A DNA stretch of 64,000 bases from Diplolepis rosae (Eukaryota > Arthropoda > Insecta > Hymenoptera > Diplolepididae). The position numbers were made by a program, and so were the translations under genes. The notes below the pieces were generated by a model. The model was not told the origin of the DNA, did no database searches, and was given only the letters and a program-made list of their open reading frames with translations. The stretch covers positions 2,831,001 to 2,895,000 of the forward strand of contig JAPYXD010000466.1 in the NCBI GenBank assembly GCA_030998225.1. Reading direction: 5' to 3'. Below, in pieces: positions 60,441 through 64,000 of this stretch (its first letter is position 1; each line of letters begins with the position of its first letter).

Positions 60441-63400
60441 AATCCAACTTAGTAATTTCAAATCACTTAAACCCGCAAGGCGGAGCCACTAGGCGATATA
60501 AGGTGATCTTCGATTTGGAGAAAGAGATGTCGGCGCCTGTAAAACTCAGTCGTTAGAGCAGTAGACCGGTAATCGAAAGACCATGGCTCGAATGCCAGCG
60601 CAGTCCAAAGCGTACTTTTTTACACAGAAAGATTTTCAAATTCTTTAATATTTAAATTTATTGGCATTATTTGCGATATAAGAGTTTGAAATTGTCTACG
60701 AGGACATCTGTCGGCAACGTATCCTATTTGTCACGCGACTAGTGATTCTCCGGTAATGTAGGCTGTGGAAGAAATTTCTAACTCCACTAATTAATTTGAA
60801 ATCAATTCAACCCGCAAGGCGAGAGCCACTAGACGGTATAAGGAGATCTTCCTTAAAAAAAGAGATGTCGGCGCCTGTAAAACTCAGTGGTTACAGCTGT
60901 AGACCGGCAGTCGAAAGACCATGGCTCGAATGCCAGCGCAGTCCATCGCGTCCTTTTTACACAGAAAGATTTTCTAATTCTTTAATATTTGAATTTTTGC
61001 CATTATTTGCGATATAATAGTTTGAAATTGTCTACGAGGACATCTGTCGGCAACGTATCCTATTTGTCACGCGACTAGTGATTCTCCGGTAATGTAGGCT
61101 GTGGAAGAAATTTCTAAATCCACTAATTAATTTGAAATCAATTAAACCCGAAAAGGCGGAGCCACTAGGCGATATAAAGGTGATCTTCGATTTGGAGAAA
61201 GAGATGTCGGCGCCTGTAAAACTCAGTGGTTAGAGGAGTAGACCGGCAATCGCAAGACCTTGTCTCGAATGCCAGCGCAGTCCAAAGCGTCCTCTTTTAC
61301 ACAGAAAGATTTTCAAATTCTTTAATATTTGAATTTATTGGCATTATTTGCGATATAAGAGTTTGAAATTGTCTACGAGGACACCTGTCGGCAACGTATC
61401 CTATTTGACACGCGACTAGTAATTCTCCGATAATGTAGGCTGTGGAAGAAATTTCTAACTCCACTAATTAATTTGAAATCAATTGAACCCGCAAGGCGGA
61501 GCCACTAGACGGTATAAGGAGATCTTCCTTTGAGAAAGAGATGTCGGCGCCTGTAAAACTCAGTGGTTACAGCAGTAGACCGGCAGTCGAAAGACCATGG
61601 CTCGAATGCCAGCGCAGTCCATCGCGTCCTTTTTACACCGAAAGATTTTCAAATTCTTTAATATTTGAATTTATTGGCATTATTTGCGATATAAGAGTTT
61701 GAAATTGTCTACGAGGACACCTGTCGGCAACGTATCCTATTTGACACGCGACTAGTAATTCTCCGGTAATGTAGGCTGTGGAAGAAATTTCTAACTGAAC
61801 TAATTAATTTGAAATCAATTAAACCCGAAAGGCGAAGCCACTAGGCGATATAAGGAGATCTTCCTTTGGAGAAAGAGATGTCGGCGCCTGTAAAACTCAG
61901 TGGTTAGAGCAGTAGACCGGCAATCGAAAGAACATGGCTCGAATGCCAGCGCAGTCCAAAGCGTCCTTTTTTACACAGAAAGATTTTCAAATTCTTTAAT
62001 ATTTGAATCTACTGGCATTATTTGCGATATAAGAGTTTGAAATTGTCTACGAGGACACCTGTCGGCAACGTATCCTATTTGACACGCGACTAGTAATTCT
62101 CCGATAATGTAGGCTGTGGAAGAAATTTCTAACTCCACTAATTAATTTGAAATCAATTAAACCCGCAAGGCGGAGCCACTAGACGGTATAAGGCGATCTT
62201 CCTTTGAGAAAGAGATTTCGGCGCCTGTAAAACTCAGTGGTTACAGCAGTAGACCGGCAGTCGAAAGACCATGGCTCGAATGCCAGCGCAGTCCATTGCG
62301 TGCCTTTTTTACACAGAAAGATTTTCAAATTCTTTAATATTTGAATTTATTGGCATTATTTACGATATAATGAGTTTGAAATTGTCTACGAGGACAACTG
62401 TCGGCAACGTATCCTATTTGTTACGCGACTAGTGATTCTCCGACGATGTAGGCTGTGGCAGAAATTTCTAACTCAGCTAATTAATTTAAAATCAATTAAA
62501 CCCGCAAGGCGGAGCCACTAGGCGATATAAGGAGATCTTCCTTTGGAGAAGGGGAGATGTCGGCGCCTGTAGAACTCGGTGGTTATAGAAGTAGGCCGGC
62601 AATCGAAAGACCATGGCTCGAATCCCAGCGCAGTGCAAAGCGTCATTTTTTACACAGGTGAGATTTTTCAAATTCTTTAATATTTGAATTTATTGGCATC
62701 ATTTGCGATATAAGGAAGTTTGAAATTGTCTATGAGGACATCTGTCGGCAACGTATCCTGTTTGAAACGCGACTAGTGATTCTCCGGTTATGTGAGCTGT
62801 GGAAGAAATTTCTAACTCAACTAATTAATTTCAAATCAATTAAACCCGAAAGGCGGAGCCACTAGGCGATATGTGAAGATCTTCCTTTGGAGAAAGAGAT
62901 GTCGGCGCCTGTAAAACTCAGTCGTTAGAGGAGTAGACCGGCAATCGCAAGACCTTGGCTCGAATGCCAGCGCAGTCCAAAGCGTCCTTTTTTACACAGA
63001 AAGATTTTCAAATTCTTTAATATTTGAATTTATTGGCATTATTTGCGATATAAGTATTTGAAATTGTCTACCAGGACACCTGTCGGCTTACAACTTATCT
63101 TATCTGCTACGCGACTAGTGATTCTCCGATGGTGTAGGTAGTGCAGAAATTTCAAACTCGAATCCCAGAGCAGTCCAAAGGGCCTTTTCTCTACAGACAG
63201 ATATACAAATTCATTAAAATTCAAATTAATAGTTATTATTTACGATTAATGAATTTTTATTGTCTACGCGGACACCTGTCGGCAACGTATCTATTTGACA
63301 CGCGACTAGTAATTCTCCGATGATGGCAAATGTGCAAGAAGCTTCTAACTCAAATAATTAATTTGAAATAAATTGAACACGCAAGTCGGAGCCACTACGC

Positions 63401-64000
63401 GATATAAGGTGATCTTCCTTTGGAGAAAGAGATGTCGGCGCCTGTAAAACTCAGTGGTTAGAGGAGTAGACCGGCAATCGCAAGACCATGGCTCGAATGC
63501 CCAGCGCAGTCCAAAGCGTCTTTTTTCTACACAGAAAGATTTTCAAATTCTTTAATATTTGAATTTATTGGCATTATTTGCGATATAAAAGTTTGAAATT
63601 GTCTACGAGGACACATGTCGGCAACGTATCATATCTGTTACGCGACTAGTAATTCTCCGATAATGTAGGCTGTGGAAGAAATTTCTAAATCAACTTAGTA
63701 ATTTCAAATCAATTATAACCCGCAAGGCGGAGCCACTATGCGATATAAGGAGATATTCCTTTGGAGATAGAGATGTAGGCGCCTGTAAAACTCAGTGGTT
63801 AGAGGAGTAGACCGGCAATCGCAAGACCTTGGCTCGAATGCCAGCGCAGTCCAAAGCATCCTTATTTACACAGAAAGATTTTCAAATTCTTTGATATTTT
63901 GAATTTATTTGCATTATTTGCGATATAAGAGTTTGAAATTGTCTACGAGGACACCTGTCGGCAACTTATCCTATATGAAACGCGACTAGTAATTCTCCGA
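60441..64000 (+). repeat. right-end block with many small insertions
   Basis: Anchors are 60531, 60869, 61208, 61545, 61882, 62219, 62561, 62903, 63436 and 63777, with one short monomer at 63154-63345. Monomer lengths reach 341-342 bp here because of small insertions such as gaaggggagatg, ggtgagatttttc, taaggaagtttg and cggcttacaac. The array runs off the window edge. Confidence 0.88.

Larger units (their letters stand above)
1..64000 (+). repeat. tRNA-derived satellite DNA array filling the window
   Basis: The entire window is made of head-to-tail copies of one repeat, all in the same orientation. The anchor cggcgcctgt (or a close variant) occurs 163 times from position 91 to 63777. Successive anchors are about 338 bp apart (115 intervals, including four odd sizes) or about 531 bp apart (47 intervals, which include a 193-bp short monomer). 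Each full monomer holds a tRNA-like segment, a T-run, an AT-rich stretch with TTCAAAT and ATTTGAA, a tail containing gacacctgtcggcaac, then aattaatttg, gcaaggcggagcc and a TATA-like gatataagg before the next head. Every reading frame is closed within one monomer or slightly more. No sequence unlike the repeat interrupts it. The array continues past both window edges. A satellite of tRNA or tRNA-SINE origin is the best reading; its role, for example centromeric, is unknown. Confidence 0.97.

Noticed and set aside
1..64000. CRISPR array
   Set aside because: Repeats are 338/193 bp with no short identical repeat separated by unique spacers; the whole unit is repeated.
1..64000. Hammerhead ribozyme as in schistosome and other satellite repeats of similar size with pol III boxes
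   Set aside because: I looked for the core CTGATGA with a following GAAA on both strands of the monomer and saw none. The closest string, cgatgatg near the tail end, lacks the required core.
1..64000. CENP-B box
   Set aside because: No match to the essential pattern TTCGNNNNANNCGGG was seen; TTCG strings in the tail and at the B-box lack the A and CGGG parts.
1..64000. 5S rRNA or snRNA origin of the head
   Set aside because: The A-box/B-box spacing, acceptor complementarity and 72-nt length fit a tRNA; no 5S-type internal control region is visible.
1..64000. LTR or other transposon termini between monomers
   Set aside because: Monomers abut directly with no target-site duplications or terminal repeats; length changes are explained by the listed deletions and joins.

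Overview
The whole window is one head-to-tail satellite array from the nuclear genome of a eukaryote. I found no protein-coding gene, no unrelated insertion and no unique spacer between positions 1 and 64,000. The repeat is AT-rich. Each full monomer carries a degenerate tRNA-like segment with RNA polymerase III-type A-box and B-box positions followed by a T-run, so the satellite derives from a tRNA gene or a tRNA-type SINE that became tandem. The species cannot be named from this sequence. tRNA-headed repeats of this kind occur in many animals and some other eukaryotes, and bacteria or archaea are very unlikely.

Two monomer types alternate, always on the + strand. The full monomer is 336-340 bp; I counted 163 tRNA-like heads by hand, using the anchor cggcgcctgt. 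The short monomer is about 193 bp with 47 copies. It lacks one 145-bp block (from just after the gaaatttc motif to the B-box), so it has no upstream TATA-like motif and no A-box. All 47 share the same junction, and their tails form a separate sequence lineage. Distances between heads are therefore about 338 bp, or about 531 bp where a short monomer intervenes. Rare variants are three 284-286-bp units sharing one 52-bp deletion, one 412-bp unit, and one full-length unit with a short-type tail.

Layout: 1-3,620, mixed left end; 3,621-9,266, three copies of a 1.88-kb higher-order repeat (five full monomers plus one short); 9,267-14,764, a displaced copy of the left segment followed by a zone rich in short monomers; 14,765-19,374, overlapping 1.87-kb and 2.21-kb duplications carrying the 52-bp-deletion unit; 19,375-22,795, mixed, starting with the hybrid unit; 22,796-27,376, a tetramer of period about 1.35 kb; 27,377-44,858, irregular mixtures; 44,859-60,440, large higher-order repeats of about 4.8 and 5.5 kb; 60,440-64,000, the same repeat with a marked excess of small insertions.

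Only 13 heads keep the A-box core TAGCTCAGTGG. Most have it changed at tRNA positions 8-10, and many also carry a disrupted D-stem, so any transcription would come from a minority of copies. Variants shared by copies more than 40 kb apart, together with nested local higher-order repeats, indicate continuing unequal exchange and gene conversion across the array. All coordinates and counts come from reading by eye and may be off by a few bases.
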